A stretch of DNA of 58,437 bases from Bacillota bacterium (GCA_030705955.1 JAUZPL010000020.1:1-58437); one strand, 5' to 3'. Shown: positions 50,131-57,850, counted from the stretch's first letter. Notes: generated from the sequence alone by a model not told the origin. Numbers and translations are program-made.

Positions 50131-50443
50131 TTCAAACCTTGGGCTTGGCCCAAACCCACAAGGGGAAATCTTCCCCTTGACCCCATTATAAACTCCCCCA
50201 TCCCCCTCATTTTTGAGGGGGCTCCCTCGCCGGTAGGCAGGAACAAACGTGTTTGTTCAATGCCAAGAGGGTTTGAGTGCAGTGAGTTCGTCAACTCCTT
50301 AAATTCCTTCCACTTCGTTCCAGTCAGACATTTACCGTTGACAAACGCCATACAAGGCGATTCTAGCGTTAATAAGCGGGCACCCCTATTTAGAGAACCT
50401 TAAGCTTGCAATGGGCTTTTTATAGCCTTTTAATAGAGAATTT
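50130..50443. repeat. R2 element, copy b
   Basis: Second copy of the hairpin array, ~90% identical to 13768-14031 and less similar to ~14090. The stem GGGGAA/TTCCCC keeps pairing, while its loop gains two bases (AATTT to AAATCTT). CCCCCTCA/TGAGGGGG and GAACAAAC/GTTTGTTC are unchanged. The rest of 50444-50700 contains only the direct repeat below. Confidence 0.72.
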
Positions 50444-50485
50444 ATCGCGGTAATTTTATAAACATCGCTACTGTATCCTTGTAAG

Positions 50486-50650
50486 AAAGTTTAATAAGAA
50501 ATAGGCTAAATACGTTGATCTATCATCACAACAAGTTTTTATCTTTAAAAAAAGATTGATGTAACTTTATAAAAAAGTTTGTTAAGAAATAGGTAAAAAA
50601 CATTGATTTATTATCACAACTTTTATTATGTTTTGAAAAAAAGATTGATT
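50486..50650. repeat. Two imperfect direct repeats of ~75 bp
   Basis: AAGTTTAATAAGAAATAGG (from ~50488) and AAGTTTGTTAAGAAATAGG (from ~50576) start two copies, each with TTGAT...TATCATCACAAC-type sequence and ending AAAAAGATTGAT. They lie downstream of the minus-strand 174-aa gene. Confidence 0.6.
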
Positions 50651-50707
50651 GAACAAAACCTAATGGTTCACCAAGTTTCAGCCAAAATATTTTAGAATAA
50701 AGTTTGT

Positions 50708-51232
50708 TCAAAAATTCCATGAACCATTAAATATTTTACTTCGTAACTTAGTATTATTTTTATATTCTTCAAATTCCTTAACCCAATCAACAGGATTATC
50801 AGGGTCTAATGAAACGCAAGGAAGAATGTTCTGTTCTTTTAAATACAGTTTGTTCAATTCATCCTTTGAAATTCTTTGTTCTCTTTTATGTTGTAAAAGA
50901 TTAAGAAGCTCGAGATTCGTTTTAGACTCTTTTGATACTATCTCAGCAAATTCTTCTCGTTTATATCTTGTATAAGGCTTATTTAAACGGACAAATTTAG
51001 CTAATTTCCATTTTGGAAGGTTATCACAAGTTAAACTGATTATAACTTCTTCTTTTGACCACATAATCTGATTCGTTCCTTCCTTATTTTCAATATAAAT
51101 AGGTTTTCCAAAAAGGATGGATTTATTACTTAAAGTTAATTGTATAGCTAAATGAAATGGTACATCTTTCTTCAAAACGGTATAACTTTCTTTTAAACGG
51201 TACGTCTTTCTTTTAAATCCACAATTGAGCAA
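50708..51232 (-). CDS. Unknown protein, up to 174 aa
   Basis: Minus-strand frame open from 51232 (TTG without a good ribosome binding site) to 50708. The true start may be further inside. Soluble, with ILFGKPIYIENKEGTNQIMW, a basic middle (KWKLAKFVRLNKPYTRYKRE) and a helical end (REQRISKDELNKLYLKEQ). No motif for a nuclease or methylase partner could be seen, although it is adjacent and divergent to a DNA methyltransferase, where a restriction partner would be expected. Confidence 0.5.
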   Translation of the reverse strand: MLNCGFKRKTYRLKESYTVLKKDVPFHLAIQLTLSNKSILFGKPIYIENKEGTNQIMWSKEEVIISLTCDNLPKWKLAKFVRLNKPYTRYKREEFAEIVSKESKTNLELLNLLQHKREQRISKDELNKLYLKEQNILPCVSLDPDNPVDWVKEFEEYKNNTKLRSKIFNGSWNF

Positions 51233-51479
51233 AATATTAAACTTTACTTAGTTTCTAATCCCTTATTTTATAAAAAATGTTTAATCAAAATCAAAACTAA
51301 CAATATGTTATCGCACAAAGGAGGTTGATTTAGCGTATTCCCTTGGCCTCTTTTTCTCGAATAGATAGTAATTTATGTTAAATGGATAATAAAAATCGAT
51401 TTATGGATAGAAAAACAGCAAAAATGGATAGAACTTTATTTTAAATCTACAGTAATGTAAAAAATTCAATAAAAAACTA
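51233..51479. other. Non-coding region between divergent genes
   Basis: AT-rich, no gene. A perfect AAAGGAGG at 51317 has no usable start (TTGATTTAG follows). TGGATAATAAAAATCGATTTATGGATAG-type repeats of ATGGATA occur at 51381, 51402 and 51424. Confidence 0.45.
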
Positions 51480-51508
51480 TTGATTATTATATATTATTAT
51501 ATTATAAT
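51480..51508 (+). promoter_or_regulatory. Family-A promoter for the methyltransferase
   Basis: TTGATT (51480-51485), 17-bp spacer and TATAAT (51503-51508). The spacer ATTATATATTATTATAT is almost the same as upstream of the RadC-like gene. Confidence 0.72.
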
Positions 51509-51544
51509 TATATATAGATAAACATAGTTAAATGAGGTGAAAAG

Positions 51545-52549
51545 GTGGTTAAAATTCTAGAGTTATTTGGAGGAATAGGTGCACCACGTAAAGCGCTAAT
51601 AAATCTTGGAATAGATCATAAATGCATTGATTATGTAGAATGGCAACCAAATAGGGTAAAAGCTTATAACGCTCTTTATGACCATCTACATAAGCCTCAA
51701 GATGTTAGAGGTTGGAATTTGAAACCAGACATATTAGTACACGGCTCTCCATGTCAGGATAACAGTAGAGCAAACAAACAACGAAAAGGGACAGGAAAAG
51801 AATCACGTTCGCAATTGATGATGGAAACGTTAAGGATTATTAAAGAAATGGGTAATTGGAAACCAAAAGTAGTAATTTGGGAAAACGTAAAAGGTGTTTT
51901 GGATCATAACGTGATTCCCATATTTAATTACTATCTGCAAGAAATGAAAAAGCTGGGATATACAAATTCATTCGATGTATTGGATGCTAGAGATTTTGGA
52001 ATCCCTCATGCACGTGAAAGAGTGTTTTGTATTTCGATATTAGGGGATGCAGCTTTTGATTTTAGTAAGTTGGAACACCAACCTCTGAGGAATATGAAAG
52101 AGTTTCTAGAATTTGGACCAGATGATAAAATACCTGAACAATACCTTATTAACATTCCATCAATGCTTAATAGGATTAAAGAATTTAATCCTAACCCATT
52201 AGGAATGTATAAGCGACAATTAGCCGTTATTGATCGTTATTGATACACAATAACAGAAAGGCAAGATAGATGCCCAAATGCAGGCATTATCCGATTAAAT
52301 AAGCCACAATATCGATATTTGACAGAACGTGAGTGTTGGCGTTTGCTAGGATTCAGTGATGATGATTTTGAGCTTATGTTGAAGGAATTTCCGACAAAAG
52401 AAGGCAAGCGTAATGCAACTCTATATGCATTAGCTGGTAATAGTATTGTTGTACAAGTGTTAGAGGCTATTTTCAAAGTAATTATAAATGAGGATTATGC
52501 AACTGAATTTATTACAGAAACAAATGGGCAAATACAACTCGTTTGTTAA
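51545..52549 (+). pseudogene. C5-cytosine DNA methyltransferase interrupted by an in-frame TGA
   Basis: Start GTG behind GAGGTGAAAAG. Motif I ELFGGIGAPRKAL (6-18), motif IV GSPCQDNSR (catalytic C70), motif VI WENVKG (112-117) and DARDFGIPHARERVF (motif VIII region) are intact up to a TGA at 52241-52243. The same frame continues without a gap: TITERQDRCPNAG, LTERECWRLLGFSDDDF (IX) and ALAGNSIVVQVLEAIF (X). The full product would be ~334 residues, normal for a phage-type C5 enzyme. No frameshift is involved. It is either a recent nonsense mutation, a sequencing error, or UGA read-through, which is known to occur at low level in Bacillus. Confidence 0.85.
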
Positions 52550-52565
52550 AAATAAGGAATTTTCT

Positions 52566-52595
52566 TTTACATTTTATATAGCTTTATATTATAAT
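52566..52595 (+). promoter_or_regulatory. Family-B promoter for the LysM/Spo0E operon
   Basis: TTTACA (52566-52571), 18-bp spacer and TATAAT (52590-52595). AGCTTTATATTATAATTAT matches the core of the ssb and multi-RHH promoters. AAGGAG follows closely, so the leader is very short. Confidence 0.72.
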
Positions 52596-52614
52596 TATAA
52601 GGAGTTTGGTAAAA

Positions 52615-52929
52615 ATGATCAAAGTACTAAAAAAATGTATGGTTCGACTTGTTATTTTAGGGGTAATTTTTTTAGGTGCTGAATTAGTGGTAAATCACGC
52701 ATTAAAGGAAAAAAATTATATGACGATTGTAGTCCAGCCTGGTGATTCCGTTTGGGCAATTGCAAGTGAGGTTTCTGCTAAAGATCATCAAGATAAAGAA
52801 TCGATTGTAGAGTGGATTCTGAAAGAAAATAATTTACTAGATTCTACAATTAAGCCAGGACAAAAACTTACAATCCCTATTAATACAGTACAGCAAGCAC
52901 CAGGAAACGAGGTGGCATTAAATAAATGA
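52615..52929 (+). CDS. YneA-like membrane-anchored LysM protein, 104 aa
   Basis: The ATG at 52615 follows AAGGAG. One N-terminal membrane segment (~8-26) and one LysM domain (TIVVQPGDSVWAIASEVSAK through NNLLDSTIKPGQKLTIP, ~37-90). Size and architecture match YneA, the SOS-induced cell-division inhibitor of Bacillus, which also has one membrane helix and one LysM. By analogy it could delay division of the host, for example during plasmid entry. Its stop overlaps the Spo0E-like start (ATGA). Confidence 0.75.
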   Translation: MIKVLKKCMVRLVILGVIFLGAELVVNHALKEKNYMTIVVQPGDSVWAIASEVSAKDHQDKESIVEWILKENNLLDSTIKPGQKLTIPINTVQQAPGNEVALNK

Positions 52930-53111
52930 TGGTACCAGTAGAAAAAGCCACATATGAGAAGATAGAAGAACAAATGAATTCCCTTAGAATTCAGTTAACA
53001 TTGTTAGTAAATAACTATGGCATTAATCATTCTTGTGTTATTAAATGCAGCCAGGAATTAGATAAATATATATTTCAAATTCAAACTTTTAATCAATGTA
53101 GCCATTCATAG
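52926..53111 (+). CDS. Spo0E-family aspartyl-phosphate phosphatase, 61 aa
   Basis: Small two-helix protein with the Spo0E signature SQELDKYI (~45-52) after an N-terminal helix (YEKIEEQMNSLRIQLTLLVN). Spo0E-type phosphatases remove phosphate from Spo0A~P and delay sporulation; the Ser-x-x-x-Asp motif is present. It is translationally coupled (ATGA) to the YneA-like gene, so one transcript would inhibit both division and sporulation. Confidence 0.82.
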   Translation: MMVPVEKATYEKIEEQMNSLRIQLTLLVNNYGINHSCVIKCSQELDKYIFQIQTFNQCSHS

Positions 53112-53136
53112 GATTGGCTGCTTAAGGAGGATATTT

Positions 53137-53229
53137 ATGTCAAAAACAATCTACCAAATTCCAACAGAAACACTAGTAATCCCTTATAATGAAAGAGAGG
53201 TTGAATATGAAGTAAAGGAGAACAAGTAA
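53137..53229 (+). CDS. Small peptide, 30 aa
   Basis: ATG behind a perfect AAGGAGG, 30 codons: hydrophilic, acidic, with IPTETLVIPYNEREVEYEVK. It lies 25 bp after the Spo0E-like gene, and its end carries the AAAGGAG site of the next gene, so it belongs to the operon. Function unknown. Confidence 0.55.
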   Translation: MSKTIYQIPTETLVIPYNEREVEYEVKENK

Positions 53230-53232
53230 ATT

Positions 53233-54183
53233 ATGAGTGTGATTCTAAATAAAGATGAACGTGAAAATTTACTTTCTTCATTGACTGAGCACCAAAGAGA
53301 TTTCATCGTGAACCATGTTAAAAGAGGAAAGAAAACAGTATTTGCAAATGAAATGGCAAGAGACAAAGGACTTTTTATTCCTGACACAGCAACTAATGAT
53401 GAAATAGAAATGCTTCTAGATGAATGGATCCTAGAGGATTACATTGATAATGGATTTATTAATCCTGAAACTCCTTGTGAGTGTGGAAGGCCTTTGAGAT
53501 ATCAATACATTGTTAAACATAAAAAAACAAATGAAGTAAGGAGGTTTGGAATTAACCATTTTGAAGAGCATACTGGAATTCCAGCTGAAGTTGTAAATGC
53601 TATAAAAAGGGAATTTAGCTTCATAGATTACGAAATGGACGAGATCCTTCAGAAAATCAATACTGGATGGACATTAGATAATGAGATACCTTATATTCCA
53701 AGGGATTTTGAATTTCCAAAAGGGATACAGGAATTTCTATTGTTCAATGTTCCCCTGCTAGATAGAGATATAAAGCGTTTGAAAACGCTTATGGCTGAAT
53801 TCTTGTTTAAACAAGAATTGCAGCGTGAAGAGCAAGAAGAAGTTATGGAGTTAGAATCAATTCCTTATGTTGAGGATCAAGTTGCCTTTGAGTTTTTTCA
53901 AGAAGAGCCTAAGCCAATAAGCGAAAAACCATTGCCTTTAGGACCAAAGCTTTCAGAGCCTTTAAGGGATGCTGTTAGGGGGTATCTTGAAACAGTATCA
54001 AGTGCCAGGATTATTTGTGAATTGCTTATTAAGAATAATTCAGCCCCCCATGAACGTTATCTAACTGGAAAGCCAAAAATATACCCTCTTGTTTGTATGT
54101 ACCTAGATAGTTTGGTGAAAAATGGAGACATACAATTAACAAAAAAAGAAGGACAAATTGACCGGATTTATAAATTGCTTTGA
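53233..54183 (+). CDS. DUF3895-like protein, 316 aa
   Basis: ATG with AAAGGAG 11 nt upstream. Features: EHQRDFIVNHVKRGKKTVFA (~18-38), a CECGRPLRYQYIVKH zinc-knuckle-like piece (~78-95, with only two cysteines close together), RRFGINHFEEHTGIP, a charged coiled middle and a C-terminal winged-helix-like part (YPLVCMYLDSLVKNGDIQLT). I associate this with the DUF3895 group of Bacillus plasmid/phage proteins, from memory and without a search. A DNA-binding role is plausible. It is the fourth gene of the LysM/Spo0E operon. Confidence 0.6.
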   Translation: MSVILNKDERENLLSSLTEHQRDFIVNHVKRGKKTVFANEMARDKGLFIPDTATNDEIEMLLDEWILEDYIDNGFINPETPCECGRPLRYQYIVKHKKTNEVRRFGINHFEEHTGIPAEVVNAIKREFSFIDYEMDEILQKINTGWTLDNEIPYIPRDFEFPKGIQEFLLFNVPLLDRDIKRLKTLMAEFLFKQELQREEQEEVMELESIPYVEDQVAFEFFQEEPKPISEKPLPLGPKLSEPLRDAVRGYLETVSSARIICELLIKNNSAPHERYLTGKPKIYPLVCMYLDSLVKNGDIQLTKKEGQIDRIYKLL

Positions 54184-54218
54184 AATAACTAAAACCAGCT
54201 CATTAGGGAGAGGGAAAA

Positions 54219-54854
54219 ATGTTAAAGGTAGAAATAGAAAAGAATATTCAATTGCTTAAAAATGAAATTGAGCTAATGGAAAAACGTGTAGAGGGTCACA
54301 AAAAATCACTATTAACTGCTACTTCAGAAACAGTAGATGAAATTCTAACAAAAATGAATAAAGACTCTTCAAGACTAGGCCAGTTAGAAGTGAGTCTAGA
54401 TATAGAACAAAAAAAGTTGAAATCATATGAGAAGGAGGAACACATGAATTCAATGAAAATATCATTTTTAAGTAATGAACATGAGAAACTTTTTTATAAA
54501 ATGCGTCAGCAGATTAAAAATGAATCTTATCGTAAGGGAAAAGAGTATTTATCTGTTGTATTCTTAATAGCTGGAAATGATGAATTAAATCAAAAAGTGA
54601 GCCCTTATTTTGACACAACCGTTGGTATGTTTGATTCTGAAGCTATGTTTAAAAATGAATCATTTAGTCATGGATTAAGTGTTCTTGCTAGGCTGGCTGT
54701 TAATTTATTTAATGATAATGAAAAGGTAACACCGCTTGAATTAATTGGAGTTTTAGATGATGAAAAATTTAATCTTGCTTTAAATGCAATTATTCTTCGG
54801 AAAAATGGTATTTCGTCTAGTTATGAGTGTTCTGACGAAAAGCTATATATGTGA
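54219..54854 (+). CDS. Coiled-coil plus DUF6075-like domain protein, 211 aa
   Basis: ATG behind AGGGAGAGGG. Residues ~1-75 are a long coiled coil (LLKNEIELMEKRVEGHKKSL, LEVSLDIEQKKLKSYEKE). Residues ~80-200 form a helical domain (FLSNEHEKLFYKMRQQIKNE, YLSVVFLIAGNDELNQKVSP, VLARLAVNLFNDNEKVTPLE). This domain resembles the next protein (LAANLFNSSNDDFNLTDAFG), so the pair are paralogues. An internal ATG (MKISFLSNEHEK, preceded by AAGGAGG at 54432) could give a second, coiled-coil-free product. Confidence 0.62.
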   Translation: MLKVEIEKNIQLLKNEIELMEKRVEGHKKSLLTATSETVDEILTKMNKDSSRLGQLEVSLDIEQKKLKSYEKEEHMNSMKISFLSNEHEKLFYKMRQQIKNESYRKGKEYLSVVFLIAGNDELNQKVSPYFDTTVGMFDSEAMFKNESFSHGLSVLARLAVNLFNDNEKVTPLELIGVLDDEKFNLALNAIILRKNGISSSYECSDEKLYM

Positions 54855-54895
54855 ATAAATAGTGTAAATTGAATGGAAAAGAAAGGAGAAGATTT

Positions 54896-55381
54896 ATGTA
54901 CTTTTTAAATGAATTACATGAAAAAAATTATAATCATTTGACTAATATGGTATTTCCACAAGCAAAGAAGGACTCTGAATATAATCCAATGGCGTATTTG
55001 CTAGCTTTACCAGATATTTATAAGCGTTGTATTAATGATCCTATGCTTCATGAATTTCCATTTCTATGGACAGTGGAATATAAAGATACTTCATACACAG
55101 GTGAAGATGAGGATGGAGAATACAAAGTTAATGATTTTGATATAAAAAAAGATGGTGCAGGAAAAGAAATTGAGAGTGAAAATTATGCAACGCTTTCCTC
55201 TGGTTACAAAAAAATGGTGGATCTTGCTGCAAACTTGTTTAACAGCTCTAATGATGATTTTAATTTAACAGATGCTTTCGGAACCTGGGACAATAATATG
55301 ATTAAGGTTTATTTTCAGGCTGTCCTATTAAGACTAGAAGGTAGACGAGGAATTGAAGGACTAGATTTAAAAATTCACTAA
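54896..55381 (+). CDS. DUF6075-like paralogue, 161 aa
   Basis: The ATG at 54896 follows GAAAGGAG. Helical domain related to the C-terminal half of the upstream protein: FLNELHEKNYNHLTNMVFPQ, then MAYLLALPDIYKRCINDP, then MVDLAANLFNSSNDDFNL and IKVYFQAVLLRLEGRRGI. An acidic insert (TGEDEDGEYKVNDFDIKKDG) distinguishes it. Such families occur in phages and plasmids of Firmicutes; function unknown. Confidence 0.62.
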   Translation: MYFLNELHEKNYNHLTNMVFPQAKKDSEYNPMAYLLALPDIYKRCINDPMLHEFPFLWTVEYKDTSYTGEDEDGEYKVNDFDIKKDGAGKEIESENYATLSSGYKKMVDLAANLFNSSNDDFNLTDAFGTWDNNMIKVYFQAVLLRLEGRRGIEGLDLKIH

Positions 55382-55431
55382 TTTAGTTTTTAATCTTTTG
55401 GCTAATGATGGGTTTAGGAGGGAATTTTAGA

Positions 55432-55596
55432 ATGAAGTTAACAAGGTCCATAATGCCTAAAATTTTTATAGGTGGTTATTTAGCAGCTTTTATGGTGATT
55501 ATTTCTAAATGGGACTATACTTTACTAATTAGTGTAATTGTAGCGCAAATTATTTGTTATTTTTTAATGAATTATATTGAGAAAAAGATTTATTAA
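55432..55596 (+). CDS. Small membrane protein, 54 aa
   Basis: The ATG at 55432 has TAGGAGGG 9 nt upstream, better than earlier ATGs at 55405. Two hydrophobic segments (~9-25, ~29-47) with a very short turn, and a basic end (EKKIY). No family is recognised. Confidence 0.6.
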   Translation: MKLTRSIMPKIFIGGYLAAFMVIISKWDYTLLISVIVAQIICYFLMNYIEKKIY

Positions 55597-55653
55597 AACA
55601 GATTAAATTAATGAGTAGTTCGTTTGGATAGAAAAATTAAAGGAGGAATTAAA

Positions 55654-55878
55654 ATGAATGAAATTAAACTGCTACATACTGACAATTATGAAATTGTCCA
55701 TTTAGAATGTGATGGAATTTTCCAGGGGTTATTTACAAATGAAGAAGCAAGTGGAGTAATGAGGGCTTTTCTTACTCTTAAAAGTAATAGCGATTCAACT
55801 ACATTAAACATTGTATTTGAAAGTATATCGAAAGAGGAATTAACTAAAAGAGAAGTAGTATGGCAGAGTCAAAAGTAA
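55654..55878 (+). CDS. Unknown small protein, 74 aa
   Basis: The ATG at 55654 follows AAAGGAGG. Beta-rich, acidic (IKLLHTDNYEIVHLECDG, IFQGLFTNEEASGVMRAF). No family is recognised. It overlaps the next gene by 19 bp, which suggests translational coupling. Confidence 0.6.
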   Translation: MNEIKLLHTDNYEIVHLECDGIFQGLFTNEEASGVMRAFLTLKSNSDSTTLNIVFESISKEELTKREVVWQSQK

Positions 55879-56261
55879 ATAAAAATCAAAAAAAGATTTT
55901 AAAAACTTTTTTATGTTCAATGAAAAGTGAGAATGTTAGTGAAATAGAAATAGTGAAATTATCTAAAAAAGGAGAAATTACTATGAAACTTCCATTTAAT
56001 ACCCATACTATTTACGTTACTTTTGATAATGACAAAATCTATGAATTAAAAAGTGATTATACGAAAATAGGAGTACAAAAAATTGAATGTTCTAGCAAAG
56101 AAAATCCTGTAATGGTGCTTCATAAAAATCAATTTGATTATGCAAAAGATTATTTATTAAACAAAGAAAATCCTTTCAAAATAGATGAAGAAACTGCTAG
56201 GATTTATAATCAAATTGGTTTCTTAACTAATGAGGAATTAAACAACTATATTATTTCTTAA
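55860..56261 (+). CDS. Unknown protein, 133 aa
   Basis: ATG inside the end of the previous gene, without a strong ribosome binding site, so probably coupled. Basic N terminus (ESKVNKNQKKILKTFLCSMK), a beta-rich middle (EITMKLPFNTHTIYVTFDND) and a helical end. No motif is recognised. Confidence 0.6.
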   Translation: MAESKVNKNQKKILKTFLCSMKSENVSEIEIVKLSKKGEITMKLPFNTHTIYVTFDNDKIYELKSDYTKIGVQKIECSSKENPVMVLHKNQFDYAKDYLLNKENPFKIDEETARIYNQIGFLTNEELNNYIIS

Positions 56262-56305
56262 ACAACTTTATTATTCGTCTATAACTAAGAAAGGAATTAC
56301 TTTAT

Positions 56306-56491
56306 ATGACCTTTAGTTATGAGATATTTTTTAGAATAGGTATAACGTTAATAATTATGGGTTTTATTGTTATAAAGCTTTACCTTGTATCAGCAATTAG
56401 CTTTATTGTTTGTGGAGTTTTGCTAGTTATTTTAGGTATAGTTTCAATAAAGAAAGAAGGATTTCTAAGGTCAAAAAGAGCATCTAGATAA
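56306..56491 (+). CDS. Small membrane protein, 61 aa
   Basis: ATG with GAAAGGAATT upstream. Two hydrophobic segments (~8-25, ~28-46) with a basic tail (KKEGFLRSKRASR). The stop codon is inside the following terminator. Function unknown. Confidence 0.58.
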   Translation: MTFSYEIFFRIGITLIIMGFIVIKLYLVSAISFIVCGVLLVILGIVSIKKEGFLRSKRASR

Positions 56492-56508
56492 AAGATGCTC
56501 TTTTATTA
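56474..56508. terminator. Bidirectional terminator between convergent genes
   Basis: AAAAGAGCATC (56474-56484) pairs with GATGCTCTTTT (56494-56504), then ATTA. It serves the plus-strand membrane gene and the minus-strand SH3 gene. Confidence 0.85.
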
Positions 56509-56526
56509 TAATAATTGAACTAATAC

Positions 56527-57621
56527 CTATTTAACTATTTTATATTTAACCACTGCTGATTCCTGAATCCAACCTATTTCTCCATGTGAATTACCATCGT
56601 CTATTTCAACTTTTAGCCAATTTCCACGTCTATCTAATATTGTCAAAGGAGTTCTGATAGAAACTTTGGTGTTTATAGTTAATGGAGAATTTTTAGAAAT
56701 ACCTTCACGAATATAAGAGTCCTTTCTAACAAAAGCTAATTGCCCATATGGATTGAATTTAATATATCTAGTAATGACTTTTCTTAAATCTTGAACTGTT
56801 GTTGTTTCCGTAATACGGTCCTTTATAGCAGCTTTCAAATGAGCGTCATAATGGCCAGTTATAAATGAAATACAGACTACAAAAATAATCTCGATCAGTA
56901 CTCGTGCTGCCTCATTAACGTATTCTGAATATAAGGTATATATATATGTACCAATTGCAAATGTCTTGGTTTTAGGGTTAATACATTTTTTTATTAAATT
57001 AGTTAAATCTTCTTCAGTCATGTCAATCAATTTTTTCTTTGGTGTTCTTACTACAAACGTCCCTGCTAAATCCGATTCAGCAACGTTTATTGATTGGCTT
57101 GGCTCAGCTGGATTTGATGTAATGTTTAATTCATCTAGATCTGAAAAATCAATATCTAATACATCATTATTTAATACTGAGCTTATAGTTGAAACAAATT
57201 GATTCATTATAGTGAAATTTATCCCATGATGAATAGATAAATCTAAATAATCTTTCATCGATTTGAAAAGATCTTGGTTCTTTTTGTTTATATTGCTGAT
57301 GTAGGAAATTAAGTTTATATGTCTATCTTCGACTAATTTTATTGAGGCAAAAATGGAATTGAGTAAGCTATTTTTAGTTTTTATAGCTTCTAATGCAGCC
57401 TTAGAAAAAATTATTTGTGATTGATTGATTGAGTCTAAAGCTGAAGCCATTTTACTACTAAACTCTTGCAAATGTTGTTGATTTATGGAAATCCCCAACA
57501 TTAGGGGTGAAATAGACTGTGTCCATTCACGATTTATATTACGTAAAATATCTGGATTAACAAATTTTTCTACCTGTTTTTGATTTTGAACCATAATATC
57601 TATTGGGTTATTCGGATTCAT
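56527..57621 (-). CDS. Membrane protein with C-terminal SH3-like domain, 364 aa
   Basis: Minus-strand ATG with AAAGGGTG 9 nt upstream. Residues ~1-160 are helical and serine/asparagine-rich (FSSKMASALDSINQSQIIFS, FKSMKDYLDLSIHHG). There is a linker at ~165-215, one hydrophobic segment (~236-256: VLIEIIFVVCISFITG) and a C-terminal bacterial SH3-like domain (~300-362: TKVSIRTPLTILDRRGNWLK, HGEIGWIQESAV). SH3b domains usually bind peptidoglycan or peptides. This architecture recurs in uncharacterised Firmicute proteins, some suspected in phage defence; that link is inference. It is the only large minus-strand gene in the accessory region and stands alone. Confidence 0.7.
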   Translation of the reverse strand: MNPNNPIDIMVQNQKQVEKFVNPDILRNINREWTQSISPLMLGISINQQHLQEFSSKMASALDSINQSQIIFSKAALEAIKTKNSLLNSIFASIKLVEDRHINLISYISNINKKNQDLFKSMKDYLDLSIHHGINFTIMNQFVSTISSVLNNDVLDIDFSDLDELNITSNPAEPSQSINVAESDLAGTFVVRTPKKKLIDMTEEDLTNLIKKCINPKTKTFAIGTYIYTLYSEYVNEAARVLIEIIFVVCISFITGHYDAHLKAAIKDRITETTTVQDLRKVITRYIKFNPYGQLAFVRKDSYIREGISKNSPLTINTKVSIRTPLTILDRRGNWLKVEIDDGNSHGEIGWIQESAVVKYKIVK

Positions 57622-57741
57622 TAGAGTTTCACCCTTTATAAAAAGAAATATTTTTTATAAAAAAACTATTAAAATGATTATTTCAATTTTTTACCACTAT
57701 ATAATAGCATGTGTTTTTCTTATTAACAAAATTTTTTAAAA

Positions 57742-57850
57742 ATAATAGTGTCATAAATTAAAACTTTTGACACCGTTTTAATAGTCTAGTAGTATCAAGG
57801 TATAGAGCGGTGTCGTAACATAGTGTCATAATAGAATCATAAAAAGGGGT
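57742..57850. promoter_or_regulatory. res: Candidate res site of the plasmid resolvase
   Basis: GTGTCATAAATTAAAACTTTTGACAC (57748-57773) has the TGTC...GACA arms typical of Tn3-family resolvase subsites. Further partial arms (GGTGTCGTAACA, TAGTGTCATAA) follow at 57809-57830. The position directly upstream of the resolvase gene fits a three-subsite res. It also occupies the promoter, so autoregulation is likely. Confidence 0.65.

Noticed and set aside
50526-50720. 64-codon minus-strand frame over the direct repeats
   Set aside because: Low-complexity Phe/Lys/Asn content, no ribosome binding site, and it lies in repeated AT-rich DNA.
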